DNA of 64,000 nucleotides from Suillus spraguei (Eukaryota; Basidiomycota; Agaricomycetes; Boletales; Suillaceae). Where the stretch lies: positions 62,001-126,000 of the forward strand of contig JABCPU010000044.1 of the NCBI GenBank assembly GCA_016800925.1, given 5' to 3'. The notes under the pieces are model-generated. The model was not told the DNA's origin, made no database searches, and was given only the letters and a program-made list of their open reading frames with translations. The position numbers were made by a program, and so were the translations under genes. This document shows, piece by piece, positions 21,379 to 31,775 of this stretch. How positions within the stretch are numbered: position 1 is the stretch's first letter; the number at the start of each line of letters is the position of its first letter.

Positions 21379-22388
21379 TGTAAAGATACAACCTAACTTG
21401 GGCTGTAGATAAACTACCTCCTAAGTTAGTATGTGAGTCTTGCGCTCCGTCTAGTCTGCTTCACTTGTGAGAACAAGAGTGTTCGACCCTAAAGGGGGAT
21501 GCCTATTAGTATGGTCAAGTTCGAGTCTAATTTATGTGCGAAGGAAGCGTCGTGGTTAGCGGCAAGTTGCTGCGGTCAGCAATGATGCCACCAGAACTAG
21601 CGTCGTGTGTAGCAGTGCTACCGTGGTCAAGATATGGTCAGTAACAGTTGCATCGAGCGAGCAATGTCGAGCGATGATATCAGCGGTAGTAGTAAGGTTG
21701 CAAGCAGTGCAAGGAAACAGTAAAGAAAGCCGCAGTACTTTCAGTGGTGAAGCAGCGGTGTGTGAGAAGTTCAGTCAACATAGCAGTCAAAAGTCCAGTG
21801 GTAACGGAGAACAAGCGTGATAGATTAACGAGCGATAAGGAACTTTAAAGACTATGTCCACTACTGGGTAGATCCAGAGCTAGACAATAATCCTGACCTA
21901 TAGTACGTGCAATGGTGTAAAATCAGGTACTTGTATCATGCGGGGTACGTGGTGCTTATATCCTAAATCATATGTACTCGGAATACTCTAGGCGAGATCA
22001 GTAGCACTGGAGTGTAGTAACTGCTGTAAGTAAACATAGCGCAAGGCACTGCGGCATGAGGCAACATGTAATAAGGCTTGCCGTGGAATCAGTGATAATG
22101 AACATAAAACAAACGACGCACCAAATGGAGCTATGCAGACGTGGCAAGGACATGGGAGGACATCGGTACATGGAATGTGGTGTGGTAGTCGGTATGGTGT
22201 GCAGTAAGCATGGGAGGACATTGGTACATGGAATGTGGTGTGTTAGTCGGTATGGTGTGCAGTAAGCATGGGATGCTGCCGGTAATGCTAAAGGGGTAAG
22301 ATGGCCATGGACAAGTGGTAACTCCTGTAGACGTGAGACGAGTGTCAAAAGGTGGGGTTTTAAGCCCAGTGCCAATATGTTCGTTACA
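21379..22388 (-). mobile_element. LTR-B1 inserted in a broken gene
   Basis: A 1010-bp LTR, TGTAAAGATAC to GTTACA in + reading. Flanking 4-mers are CTGG (21375-21378) and CCGG (22389-22392). It is slightly longer than other copies because of a repeated 60-70-bp segment (around 22155-22275). Confidence 0.85.
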
Positions 22389-23391
22389 CCGGCACTGGAT
22401 CCTCGAGTGGATATATTGCTCCAGGTACGTCTACTTTTTACTTGCATTAATGTATCTAATAGTTTGTAGTGCCTGACTTCCCATCACCCATACCACCCTT
22501 GACACCCTACTTCCCACCACCAGAGTGAGCACCCACCAGCGCTTGACCCCTGAGCGGGCCTGTATTGCCCAAGCTCTTACCACCAGAGTCAGCACCTAGC
22601 TGGGTTGGTGATGATGACAATTTTTGGGCTCTTTTGGTCCCCCTGGCAGATCTTCAACACTTGCAATGCACCACCAGTAGTATGTCAATGGGCAAAATAC
22701 TGGACTCCCATGTAATTCATGTAAGTACGAGATCTTTTTCTCATTGAATGCTAGCCTGACAATACCAGACTACAGGGCCCATGAGGGCATCAAAATTACA
22801 CCATGCAACTTGATGCATGCCTCTGACACCACATCTTGTCGTTCCCCCACCGACAATGATGATGGGGACAACTATGACATTGGTAACATCCACAGAGTCT
22901 TCCAGAGGTTCTGTCAACTCAGCACCTGTAAGGGCATCCAAAATGCGCCGTGTAGCTCGACAGATGCTGACAGTGGCAGCAGAGTCTGCTGACCCTCCCA
23001 CTCCTATCAGTTCAGAGACTCGCGAACTGGCACACTCACTCTCAAAAGAGCTTGTGGTATCCATTTTCATCTCCAAAGACACGTTGGTGCCACTTACTGC
23101 TGACAAAAAATGCATCATCAAAAGAATCATTTGTGAAGTGAGGCCTAAGATACCAGCTCTTCATGGTAAGTATTAACACACATGCATTCACTTGTGTTAA
23201 TTTGATCTTAGTTGCCACTCGATGGATGGCTGATGATGACAATATAGGAATTATTTGGCTATCAGTGGCGGGGTTTCATACTGCATTTACGACCATCATC
23301 TGTCAAGCTATTGTGATGAAATACTCCCTGTTCCCTCCACAAGGCAGTGGTATTATGCTGGATACCTTTCACATTGATTGGTGTAGCAAGC
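22389..23391 (+). pseudogene. Remnant of a spliced gene of unknown function
   Basis: It begins with a second copy of 21255-21360, including the intron-like part. Further on are open stretches of 60-119 codons in different frames, and plausible introns such as GTAAGT near 23166 to CTTAG near 23211. The best protein-like stretch (about 22960-23166) has a Lys-Glu-Leu-Val-Val and Lys-Lys-Cys-Ile-Ile-Lys-Arg pattern suggesting a folded domain. I do not recognise the family. It could be a DNA-transposon or a lineage-specific fungal gene. Confidence 0.4.
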
Positions 23392-24647
23392 AAAATCACA
23401 CTGACTGTCAAAACCCCGTTTTCGACAAGCATCTCGTTAGCGTCTGTGGCGGCAACCGAAGAATTCCCTTATAGCAGGTAAATAGCCTTTTCACTCTGCT
23501 AAGGCAGAACCGTTCTTCTTCCATGAACCCTTACCGGATCCTCATGCCGATGCCCTCATGTCCTGTCCAATTCCATCTAGATCCATTGGTGCATAGTTAC
23601 TTTGCTTCCGTCATTACTAAATCTATGGCAGGATTTACCTTACGTCTCAAGGGGCCACTGCACGCTGTGCGCCTCTTTACTAATACCCTGTTTATTTTCT
23701 TTCTCGCTACCAGTGTAAAGATACAACCTAACCTGGGCTGTAGATAAACTACCTCCTAAGTTAGTATGTGTGGTCTTGTGCTCCATCTAGTCTGCTTCAC
23801 TTGCGAAACAAGAGCATTCGACCCTAAAGGGGGATGCCTGTTAGTATGGTCAAGTTTGAGTCAAACCAATGTGTGAATGTAGCGTTGTAGTCAGTGGTAA
23901 GTTGCCGTGGTCAGCAATGATGCCACCGGAACTAGTGTCATATGTAGCGGTCCTAGCATCATTGAAACAGAGTCAGTATCAGGAACGTTGAGCGAGCAGT
24001 GGCAAGCGATAATATCAGCAGTAGCAGTAAGGTTGCGAGCGATGTGCTCGCATATGTTAAAAGGACTCATCATACATACTGTTACGGTTACTTCCTGTCA
24101 CATCCCTTCACTTGGACTTAGTATCTGAATGCTCGCTAGTCACAATCTATTTGCCTTTGAACTTTTCTCTATTCAAATCTCGCTCATCAATTTAAATGCC
24201 GGTAACTTTACCGCTCGAAGTACCGCGCAACTTTCGACTTTGCTACTTGTAACCAGACCGCGGCCAGTAATCTTGCTGGGTCGCTACCTTTCTCACTAAC
24301 TTTCTTGCTCATATGGAGTTGCCGCTACTGCTACTGCACTGCGAGTAGTGATACTATATTTGTCTCGCTCAAGTGACTTTGTTCTTGCCCTCACTTGCTA
24401 ACTGTTACAGCTATCCTGAACGCATGAGTACCGCTGACACTGCGCTAGTACTGCCGATATACCATTACTGCCGCTAACCTTGGAAGACAGAACTTTCGTT
24501 GCCTTATTAGTACTTCCTTGTTTCCTTCGCACTAACTTAGAAGGAATTGCTTCTATTGCAGTCCTCTTGGGTCAAACATCTCACTTGCACCTTCAGTAGG
24601 ATTATCATTGCGCTTATACTTAGGCCAGTGGTAGTTTCTTTGTTTCA
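23392..24647 (+). repeat. 5' LTR of Gypsy-G2, interrupted
   Basis: Starts TGTAGCAAGC and ends gtttca, two bases before the primer site. 23392-23713 matches the partial 3' LTR at 40727-41027. 23714-24043 is a foreign LTR-B1 piece, after which the LTR resumes at ctcgcatatg. Confidence 0.75.
23714..24043 (-). repeat. LTR-B1 fragment inside the Gypsy-G2 LTR
   Basis: Begins TGTAAAGATAC like other LTR-B1 copies, preceded by CCAG, and stops after about 330 bp. The far end is lost. Confidence 0.75.
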
Positions 24648-24649
24648 AT

Positions 24650-24668
24650 TGGAGCCCACTCTGAGGGG
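24650..24668 (+). promoter_or_regulatory. tRNA primer binding site of Gypsy-G2
   Basis: TGGAGCCCACTCTGAGGGG begins two bases after the LTR end. TGG pairs with a tRNA CCA end. The same TGGAGCYCAC core follows the LTRs of the two pol-less relatives. I cannot name the tRNA. Confidence 0.75.
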
Positions 24669-24671
24669 ACC

Positions 24672-25142
24672 ATAGAAGCACTAAATCTGGAATGCACTAC
24701 CTGCAAACTTCGAGACAATGAGACTCGTAGTCTCAGGTCTATTCGCCTAGCTGAAGAAGATTTCTTCGTGCCAAAGATTAACAACGACACAGAAATCTTA
24801 GCATCTAGCCGCTGATCTAGCGCAGATGAAGCCACCATCCTCCAAGAACTTATCACTGATGAATTGTCCAGCGAGCAAGGGAAAACGCCAAAAGGCAAAC
24901 AACTACTGGGAGCTTTCGAACCAGAAGAATTGCAGATACCCTTTGTTACTATTGACTCTCCCCCCAAGAGATCACCCTTGACATCAGTCCGCGACCTCTA
25001 CCCTTCGCCAAACAAGGAAACTCTTGCTCCTCCTTCACCTCGACAGCGCATCGCTACTGTACTGCCAATGCCACCTGCTATTCACCATCACACCATTATC
25101 CATGCTCACGCTACCATTCTGCTCACGCTTACACCACAATAA
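24672..25142 (+). pseudogene. Gypsy-G2 short upstream ORF
   Basis: An open reading from about 24672 through 25142, interrupted once by a TGA near 24813. It begins with a Cys-x2-Cys pair, is acidic, then Pro/Ser-rich, and has no recognised domain. It precedes gag in the same frame but ends before the gag ATG at 25185. It may be an N-terminal Gag extension or a separate leader protein. Confidence 0.45.
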
Positions 25143-25184
25143 TTAGTCCTGCCACAACTGCAAGCTAGATATTGACCACCAATC

Positions 25185-26830
25185 ATGACAACTCCATTCC
25201 ATATGCTGCTAAGGGGTACAGATGCCACACCTAAATTTGACAGCACCCCAGCATGCCTTTTACCATTTTTCGAGGATGTAGAACTCTTAGGCGCTCATGC
25301 CAACTTGACCAGCGAGCACCTTATTAAGGCAGCACTGAGATACGCGCCTATTGATGACTCTGAGACGTGGGAGATACTCAACAAAGCCAGTCTGCTGGAT
25401 TGGGCTAAGTTTACCACTGCGGTAAAGCTTTGTACCCTGGATGTAAAGGCGACCGCCACTTCACCTGTACTGATCTTGAAAACCTTTGTACAGAACAAGC
25501 CCATATGCCGATGACCTCACAAGAGGATCTTGGGCCGTACTATAGGAAGTTCCTCAAGATCTCTCAGCACTTGATCACTAAGAAGAAGCTCATTGAACTT
25601 GAGCAGGACCGTCTGTTTCTTGACAGATTCCACACTACTGCCAAGACCGCTATTATGCGGCGGCTCGAGATCACGCTTACCACGCATCACCCAGAGGATC
25701 CTTACGACATCAAAAAGATATACAAAGTAGCAATATTTCTTTTGCCAAGTACCTCCACTGCTGTAACGGCGCCGGCTTCCTCACCAGCATATGCTAAATC
25801 TTCTATCCCTCAACAGGTGTCACTGCAACTGCAGACACAACCAGCCAATCCTGGCATTGTGATCAAGCGAGAGTACGCACAGTATGCCCCCATCATGTGC
25901 CACTTCTGCAGCGGTCCGCACAAGATGCTGGATTGCACAATCAAGGAAGCGTACATACGCAATGGTAAGATCATTAATAGGAATGGACGCATAGTCCTGC
26001 CTAACAGCAATGCAATCCCTCATCTTGGTCCTGATTTCCAGCGAAGCCTTGACTGCTTGGCGAGCGAAAGCCCTGCTATGGGAGCTAACACTACGGTATT
26101 GGGAAACCTGTACTGCCGAGTAGAGCATGGGCATGACACCATGCTCGACATCAATCCCTCTGCATTCTTGCACACTAACACCATTCACAGGACAGACACT
26201 GAAGTGGAGCGCACTAATGGCTTACATCTGGCGCAGGAATTGTATGACGCTTACGCTACTAGGAAATCTGACAAGGGAAAGACTGTGTGGTTTGATGGCA
26301 TCAAGATGCCGCTGAGACCTAAAGTGGGACTGTCCTCTAAGGCTGCCGATGCGGTTGAGGAGGTGGTTTCACCCCAAGTCAAAGCAAGTGCGACGCCCAA
26401 CCCTGGTACTAAGATCCTTAAGCTGGTGGCATCTACCGCCAAAAGCACCCCACACTCAGCACCAGCACCTGCGACTTCTTCTTCATCTACCAATACCGAC
26501 AAGAGTACACCATCTCCAGCACCTGCAACTTCTTTGTCATCTACCGATGCCGCCAACCAACCTGCGCCCCAATACAGGTACCAACATCCACTAGAAGACA
26601 AGGACGCTGATAGACGCGTCATTGACCATATTCTGGATTCTGACGTCACCATACCAGTACATGAACTAATCGTGGTAGCACCAGAGATCTGCAAGAACCT
26701 CAAGGAAGCCACTACCAACAAGCAAGTTAGCGTTAATGCTGCGCTAGTCAATGAGTTAGACATCATGCCTAGCGCCAGGGAACAGATGAAGTATTGGGAG
26801 CATTACCGCTCACGGGGTGCTGACAGATGA
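25185..26830 (+). pseudogene. gag: Gypsy-G2 Gag
   Basis: Starts at the ATG at 25185 (Met-Thr-Thr-Pro-Phe). Residues about 20-110 resemble the Gag of the relative at 54723-55772: a Phe-Phe-Glu-Asp / Leu-x-Ala-Ala-x-Arg-Tyr-Ala pattern, then Trp near the Asp-Asp-Ser-Glu-Thr turn. A frameshift near 25440 moves to the frame that is open until the TGA 26828-26830 (466 codons). A zinc knuckle Cys-x2-Cys-x3-His-x4-Cys, one residue shorter than the classic form, lies at about 25898-25937. The C-terminal third is Ala/Thr/Ser/Pro-rich and low-complexity. Protease follows in the same frame after the single stop. Confidence 0.8.
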
Positions 26831-27151
26831 GTGGTCGCAGAACATTTTGTGCCGCTGTGGGCTATCATGGCCATTACCAAGGGCCAGGTCTTGATGTGCA
26901 CATTGGACCAGGGCGCTGAATGTCTTGTCATGCCAGCGAGAGTTTGGCGTGCACTGGGTTCCACACCGTTGAGACTGGACCACAAGATCAACATGGAGTC
27001 AGCTAACATGTCTACCAACAAGACGCTAGGAGTCATTGAGAACTTACCACTAGACTTTGGAACCGGCGAGATGCTGTTCCAGGTACAAGTTGTTGAGACC
27101 GCTAACTTTGATCTCTTGCTAGGAAGACCATTCTACGATGACGGCATGTAA
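26831..27151 (+). CDS. pol: Gypsy-G2 aspartic protease region
   Basis: 107 codons in frame with the end of gag. Leu-Asp-Gln-Gly-Ala at about residues 26-30 sits where retropepsins have Asp-Ser/Thr-Gly-Ala. Leu-Leu-Leu-Gly-Arg-Pro-Phe at about 94-100 matches the second conserved segment. The middle residue of the active triplet is therefore unusual. It ends at a TAA, after which remnants of the linker to RT continue to about 27300. Confidence 0.7.
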   Translation: MVAEHFVPLWAIMAITKGQVLMCTLDQGAECLVMPARVWRALGSTPLRLDHKINMESANMSTNKTLGVIENLPLDFGTGEMLFQVQVVETANFDLLLGRPFYDDGM

Positions 27152-27542
27152 CACTGAGGACACACCAAGCGGCGAGCAGGACCTTATGCTCACTGACCCT
27201 AATAATGGCAAGGTCATACGCATACCCATGCAGCCATGGGTAAAAAATGTCACGGTTGCGCTAAGTGCCTGGCAATGTCTACTGAGCAGGATTTTTAAAG
27301 ATTGATGAGCCGCATGTGGCGCGGGGAGACTCCCAAATGTTTCATTCTTCTTCTTCTTTCGTTTCTCAAGACCAATTACCGCTAAAGTTACCACTGAAGT
27401 TACTGCTACCGTACCAAGTCCCACAGACCACATACCAGCGCCCACTGCACAACCACTGCTCTTATGGAGCACTACCGCTGATGCATGATCGTCCCCCTTT
27501 AACTGCCCTCAGTTATCCGCTCATTATCATTACCTAACCTCT

Positions 27543-28433
27543 ATGCATTCCTCCATTAACACCGAGTCTACTGAAGCCTTCCACAGTGTTTATACCTACG
27601 ACAAGACCACACATTCCTACATCTACAAACCTGTAGGCAAGAAAGTTAACACTGTCCAGACTACCATGCTGCCAGAGTACTGCATACAACGGGAATTACT
27701 GCCAGACCCTTTGGCTGGTTTACCTGAGTTACTGCTGCACCCACCAGACTTTGTACCTGGCAAGCAGTTTACCCAAGAGAGAGCTGACGGGCTCGATCTG
27801 GATCCCGCGAAGTGGCTATGGCCAGAGGAGGACAAGCTAGTATGTTGACTTGTTCATGAACACGAGACCGCCTTCACTTGGGACACGTCAGAACGTGTCC
27901 ATCTCGACAAGAAGTACTTTCCGCCATACAAAATACCGACGGTACCACACACACCATGGGCAGAGCGCAGCATCCCAATCCCTTCTGCCATGCTGGAGAA
28001 AGTTGTTGGCATTATCAAGGAAAAGATTGTGTCTGGCGTAACGAACCGTCAACGGCGTCTTACTGCTCGCGATGGTTCTGCATTGTCAAGAAAGATGGTA
28101 CATCACTGCATATAGTTCACAATCTACAACTGCTGAACAGGGTAACTATCAAAGACGCTTCTGTTCCTCCATTCATTGAACACCTCACTGAATCATTTGC
28201 CGGCTACGCTGTGTACAGCATGATGGACTTATTTTCAGGATATGATCAGCGGTCACTACATGTTGACTCATGTGATATGACCACCTTTGGGACACCATTG
28301 GGGCCTTACCACCTAACCACGCATCCAATGGGTCACGCTAACGGCATACAGCTTTTTCAAGGGAATATTTGCTTCGTCCTACAAGACGAGATCCCGATGT
28401 ATACATTCCCATTCATTGATGACATTACCGTGA
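27543..28433 (+). pseudogene. pol: Gypsy-G2 reverse transcriptase, first half
   Basis: 27543-27848 encodes the pre-RT segment. A stop and frame changes near 27846-28060 break the stretch with the Ile-Pro-Ile-Pro and Gly-Ile-Ile-Lys-Glu-Lys-Ile pattern. From about 28065 the frame reads Ser-Arg-Trp-Phe-Cys, then Lys-Lys-Asp-Gly-Thr-Ser-Leu, Met-Asp-Leu-Phe-Ser-Gly-Tyr-Asp, and at the end Phe-Ile-Asp-Asp, the catalytic pair. The sequence is cut three codons later at 28433 by Gypsy-A copy B and resumes at 36859. Confidence 0.88.
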
Positions 28434-29203
28434 TGTTAAGACTGTACTCAAGGGGAGAGAGATCTGAAGGGCTTTGGCCTCAGTTCGTGCACTGTGCCCC
28501 TTTCTTGAGTAATGCCCCTTATTTCAGGGAGGAGTTTATTCGTCCGAAGACCCGGAAGGAGTTGCGTGACGGATCTGGGTGTCCGAAGGTATCGGATGTG
28601 ATACGTCCGAAGGTTGTTCGGAACGTAAGAAGAGGACAGAGATTAAGGCTAGCTTTGGAACGAGTTCCTAACTAGAAACTAACAGAGGTAGACTATCCGA
28701 AGATAGAGTCGGAGATATAGACTATAGGAATCAATCCTAAGTCTCGGAAGGTGACTTAAAGCAGAAAGTGGCTTAAGTCCGGAGGGAACAGAATGAGTAG
28801 AATCTAAGATGATATTCGAACTAAGGTTCTACGGAGATTTACAAGTGGTTTATATACTGTAAGTATCTAAGACAGATAATCAGCAAGTCCAGGACCAAGG
28901 GCTATGTACGAAGTGTAACAGAAGTCTATTAGTTAATGCACAGCGGATCAGTAAGCATGAATCGGAAATGAACACAGGAAACAGATCAGTAACACAGGAC
29001 GGAAATATAAACAGCCGGAATACCGGAATCAGGAGGAATGACGAAAGGAGATAGACGCAGATATACACAAGGGAGTTAAGGTGCGAGAAGTGAGTACATT
29101 CGGATGGGTGGTCCGGACAGGATCTGTGGACTGGACGGATATGGAATAGATCGGATCTGATCGGATATGGTCGGATCTGAGATTAGAAGTATGGTTTATG
29201 ACA
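28434..29203 (-). repeat. 3' LTR of Gypsy-A copy B
   Basis: 770 bp, TGTTAAGACTG to TTATGACA in + reading. The adjoining purine tract of the element is the complement of about 29204-29218. Confidence 0.93.
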
Positions 29204-29398
29204 GTATCCCCCCCTTAGGGCCGAACCCCTGAGGCACAGGAAGCGTCGATCCGGATCGGACAAGATTAATGCGAGACGATGGGGAAGTTTGATGGTTGTA
29301 GTGCTGAGTCTGTAATCCGACAGATATACAGATGTCAGACATCCGAAATGATTCCTACCCCCACTTCATATCCTTGTTAACAAAACTTGTCTCCAAAC

Positions 29399-30413
29399 AT
29401 GTCTGGAAAGAAATCCGATGCCCCTAAGTCTGCTGCTGATCTTGTGGCGGATCTGGAACAGCAACTGGCTGCTGCTAAGGCTGCAGCGGAAGCCGAGGCG
29501 GAACGGAAGCGGAAATAGGCGGAGGAGCGGAAAAGGCAGGAGGAGTTGAAGCAGATTGAGTTGGCGGAGATCTGGAGGGAAATGGAGGAAAAGAGGCGGA
29601 GAGCACTGATTGAGGCTTGGGTGAGTGCTGTGGATTCTTCCAGATCCGGATATTAATGGATTGGCAAAGGCCAAGGCTGCTCCTGCGTCTGGAGCAAAGG
29701 ATGGGTACTGCTCCCGTTGCGTCACTAAGGGCCGGATGTGCCAGTGGGGTGATGCTGAGAAGAATGCCATGGTGAGTCGTCCGAAAAACTTCGGATCCGC
29801 TGATTTCGATGTTTCATAGATTAAGTCCTGCGACGTCTGCCGGAAGGACAAGGCCACTTGTCCTGGAAGGCCCGGATTCGTTAAGGGACCCAAGGGCCGG
29901 AAGAGGCAGCGTCCTGCTGGTACTCCGTCTCCGAAGGGCAAAGGCAAGTGCCGTCAGAGGAGTCCTACTCCGGATGTGGCGGACGCGGATGTCTTCTCTA
30001 ATCCAGTCACTATCGAAGGTACGGATGAGGATGTTGTGGAGTATGATGATCAGGCTTGGGTGGCCGCTGCTAATGGCATCATTGCTGAGTTGGCGCGGAC
30101 CAATGGACTTCTCCAAGATGGTATTGCAGCGGTGGAAGGGAGTTGGATTGCCATGGAGCGGATGAGCTCTACCATGGAGGCCTTCCTCCAGCAACAGAGG
30201 GAATACCAGGCCCTGCTCATCGAGGAAATCCGGACCGGATTTAGGCTTTCCGTTTCTGCCAGATCCGACAAGGATGGCGCTGGTGAGGAGATTGGGGAAG
30301 AGGTGGCGGATGAAAATGGAGGAGAGATGGCGGATGGGACTGGGGGAGAGATGGCGGATGGGACTGGGGAGGAGACTGGGGGTGCCGGAGGTGAAATGGA
30401 GACTGGTGCTTAG
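29399..30413 (+). pseudogene. Gypsy-A copy B antisense accessory gene (coiled coil plus six-cysteine cluster)
   Basis: The best-preserved copy. Exon 1 is 29399-29771, intron 29772-29819 (48 nt), exon 2 29820-30413 (stop TAG). Residues about 1-75 are an Ala/Glu/Lys/Arg-rich helix, likely a coiled coil. Cysteines are encoded at 29709, 29718 and 29739 (exon 1) and 29829, 29838 and 29859 (exon 2). Joined they read C-x2-C-x6-C-x13-C-x2-C-x6-C. A basic Lys/Arg/Pro/Gly stretch follows, then a helical region with Gln-Gln-Gln-Arg-Glu, then an acidic Gly/Glu-rich tail. About 320 residues are expected. Defects: an in-frame TAG at 29516-29518 (GAG in copy A) and one extra base near 29640. It lies tail-to-tail with pol, 57 bp apart, and runs opposite to it. 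The role is unknown; the zinc-cluster form suggests nucleic-acid or chromatin binding. Confidence 0.82.
29772..29819 (+). other. Intron of the antisense gene
   Basis: 48 nt, GTGAGT donor, CATAG acceptor, branch-like CTGAT about 15 nt before the end. The same intron has the same length in copy A (19606-19653). It falls between codons, inside the linker of the six-cysteine motif. Confidence 0.8.
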
Positions 30414-30470
30414 TCCAGATCCGGGTTTCCGCTACTGCCCTCAATGTACTTATATTTCGTTATGTACTTT

Positions 30471-31775
30471 TCAAGCAATGGGACCAGGCTTGTCCGGATA
30501 TGCTGAGTGGAAATCCGCTACAAGATCCGATGCATTTCCGAGTTCTGTGGCCAGTAACCAGGAAGTTTCTTCGTCCGTTCCTTCGTATCCGGACCAATGG
30601 ACGAGGTATAGAAGTTGGCAGTGGTGCCTACAACGGTCCAGTTTAGAGTCCAGGATTTCGGACATCTCGTACTCTGGTTCTCCGTCGACTTCGACTGGTG
30701 GCGGAGGAGGTTAGATGCGATTAGGAATGGTGTTCGGAACTGCTGGCTCTAACTGCGAGACATGGAAAACAGGATGTACGGAATGCATAGAATCCGGAAG
30801 TCGGATGGCAAAGGAATGAGTACCTGGGCAGGATATAATTTCGAATGGTCCCAAATTCTTTTCCGAAAGTTTCTTAGATGGACGAGTGGAGCGGAAGTAC
30901 TTGGCTTTGACGAAGACTTGTTCTCCAATCCGGAAGTCTGGAGCGGGCTGTCTTTTAGCGTCCGCAGGTCCTTGATAGTGTTTCTGAGCTTCGGACATCT
31001 CATCTCGGAGGAACTGGTGAAGTTTGTTAAGGTCTAGGGCATATTCCTGGGCACGGATGGAGGACAGGTCGCGTTCCGGATGGATGGAAATGTTCGGATG
31101 ATAACCTTTATTGGTGAAGAAAGGTGAAACTCCGGTAGTGGCACTCGGAGCATTATTGTATGTGAACTCTGCGAGGGGCAGTAGCTCGGACCAGTTGTCC
31201 TGCTGATAGTTGCAGTAGATCCGGAGGTACTGTCCCAGCATTTGGTTGGCACGTTCTGTTTGTCCGTCCCCTTTGGGATGGTATCCGGATGTGAAGTGTA
31301 GGACCATGTCCAATGCCTTTCCTAGGGAACTGAAGAAGTGGGATACGAACTCTGTTCCTCGATCCGAGGTTACATGGGATGGGACTCCATGCTTAGAGAA
31401 GACATGGAGGAGAAATAGGCGGGCGAGATCAGGAGAAGTAATGGTGTCGTGGGTCGGGACGAATATGGCTTGCTTGGATAAACGATCTATGATGACGAGG
31501 ATGGCTGTAAAGCCGGATGAGTCCGGAAGTTGTTCAATGAAATCCATAGAGATGGAATTCCATGGTTTTTCTGGGACGGGTAGTTGCTTGAGTAGCCCGT
31601 AGGGCTTATGCCTCAGAACTTTGGCTCGGGCGCAGGATGTGCAGGATCTGACATACTCTTTGACAAAGGCTCGTACTCCGGGCCAGGTATAGTTGCATCG
31701 GATGAGCTCAAGAGTACGATTCTGTCCAAAATGTCCGGATAGGGGGTGGTCATGGCAATTCTGGAGGATGCGAAG
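30471..31775 (-). pseudogene. pol: Gypsy-A copy B integrase and chromodomain
   Basis: Reading downward from 31775: HHCC zinc-binding region (about 31745-31610), catalytic core with Met-Asp-Phe Asp near 31545, Ser-Asp-Arg-Gly Asp near 31370, and Glu in Gly-Gln-Thr-Glu-Arg-Ala near 31255. These are followed by the Gly-Pro-Phe module near 30855 and the chromodomain at about 30665-30500, ending Asp-Lys-Pro-Gly-Pro and TGA at 30471-30473. 30711-31547 is open for 278 codons. An in-frame TAA at about 30711 and the TGA ending the RT ORF at 31776 separate the parts. Confidence 0.88.

Noticed and set aside
29976..30165. Overlapping frames in the antisense gene (29809-30165, 30050-30271, 30274-30714)
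   Set aside because: Alternative frames of one gene; only the frame continuous across the 48-nt intron keeps the cysteine spacing and is shared with the other copies.
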